Source: Comamonadaceae bacterium (GTDB lineage: Bacteria; Pseudomonadota; Gammaproteobacteria; Burkholderiales; Burkholderiaceae_C). From it: DNA of 44,202 bases. Position 1 is the stretch's first letter. Each line of letters begins with the position of its first letter. Location: contig CANFJF010000026.1 of NCBI GenBank assembly GCA_947447355.1, positions 1-44,202 of the forward strand, written 5' to 3'. Positions 43,562 through 44,202 of this stretch are shown here, in pieces. The position numbers and the translations under genes were made by a program. The notes beneath the pieces are model-generated. The model did not search any database, had not been told where the DNA came from, and saw only the letters and a list, made by a program, of their open reading frames with translations.

Positions 43562-44202
<641 letters not shown>

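Overview
The window looks like a chromosomal segment of a Comamonadaceae-type betaproteobacterium (Rhodoferax/Polaromonas-like). This is inferred from several things: a moderately high-GC base composition; a Bug-family tricarboxylate-binding protein; two tandem TRAP operons; a complete branched-chain amino acid (Liv) ABC operon; a fused isobutyryl-CoA mutase (IcmF); a polyhydroxyalkanoate-system protein; and the gene order transaldolase-glucose-6-phosphate isomerase next to groEL. I saw no tRNA, rRNA, CRISPR array, insertion sequence or phage gene.

Layout. 1-3.9 kb holds the 5' part of a NodI-like ABC ATPase (minus strand), then purT, a MscS-type channel and a LysR regulator. 4.0-9.5 kb is a catabolic operon with tricarballylate-dehydrogenase-like tcuA and tcuB, a class II aldolase, a Bug substrate-binding protein and a D-2-hydroxyacid dehydrogenase; the LysR gene just upstream probably regulates it. 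9.5-10.2 kb is a toxin-antitoxin pair whose antitoxin appears to join a Phd-like N-terminus to a CcdA-like tail, next to a CcdB toxin. 10.2-15.4 kb carries amn and gor (minus), then dbpA and a CsgA-like SDR (plus). 15.4-20.4 kb is the livGFKHM operon (minus), interrupted by two 77-bp REP-like palindromes. 20.6-22.9 kb has a protein of unknown function, a 54-codon basic mini-gene with its own promoter and terminator, and an SDR. 22.9-26.2 kb is icmF, preceded by a perfect 22-bp palindrome. 26.4-34.2 kb contains two tandem TRAP operons (dctP-dctQ-dctM, minus). Each has a terminator-like hairpin between dctP and dctQ and an unusually long DctM.

34.3-36.4 kb holds a rhodanese, coaX, a PHA-system protein and a VOC protein, followed by a compound repeat locus (18-bp units, a GTCGN pentanucleotide array, and opposing REP-like arms). 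36.7-40.8 kb is a tight plus-strand block: a UbiA/DPPR-synthase-like prenyltransferase, an LPG-synthase-TM (flippase-like) protein, a GT39/ArnT-like glycosyltransferase and a HAD-IB phosphatase. Together these look like a pathway that makes, exports and uses a polyprenyl-phosphate-linked pentose, and this is the most interesting candidate system here. The window ends with tal, pgi, a bidirectional terminator and the 3' part of groEL (minus).

The overall theme is uptake and oxidation of organic acids and amino acids (TRAP, Liv, Bug, Tcu, IcmF), plus a small cell-surface glycosylation module. All function calls rest on reading protein motifs without database searches.
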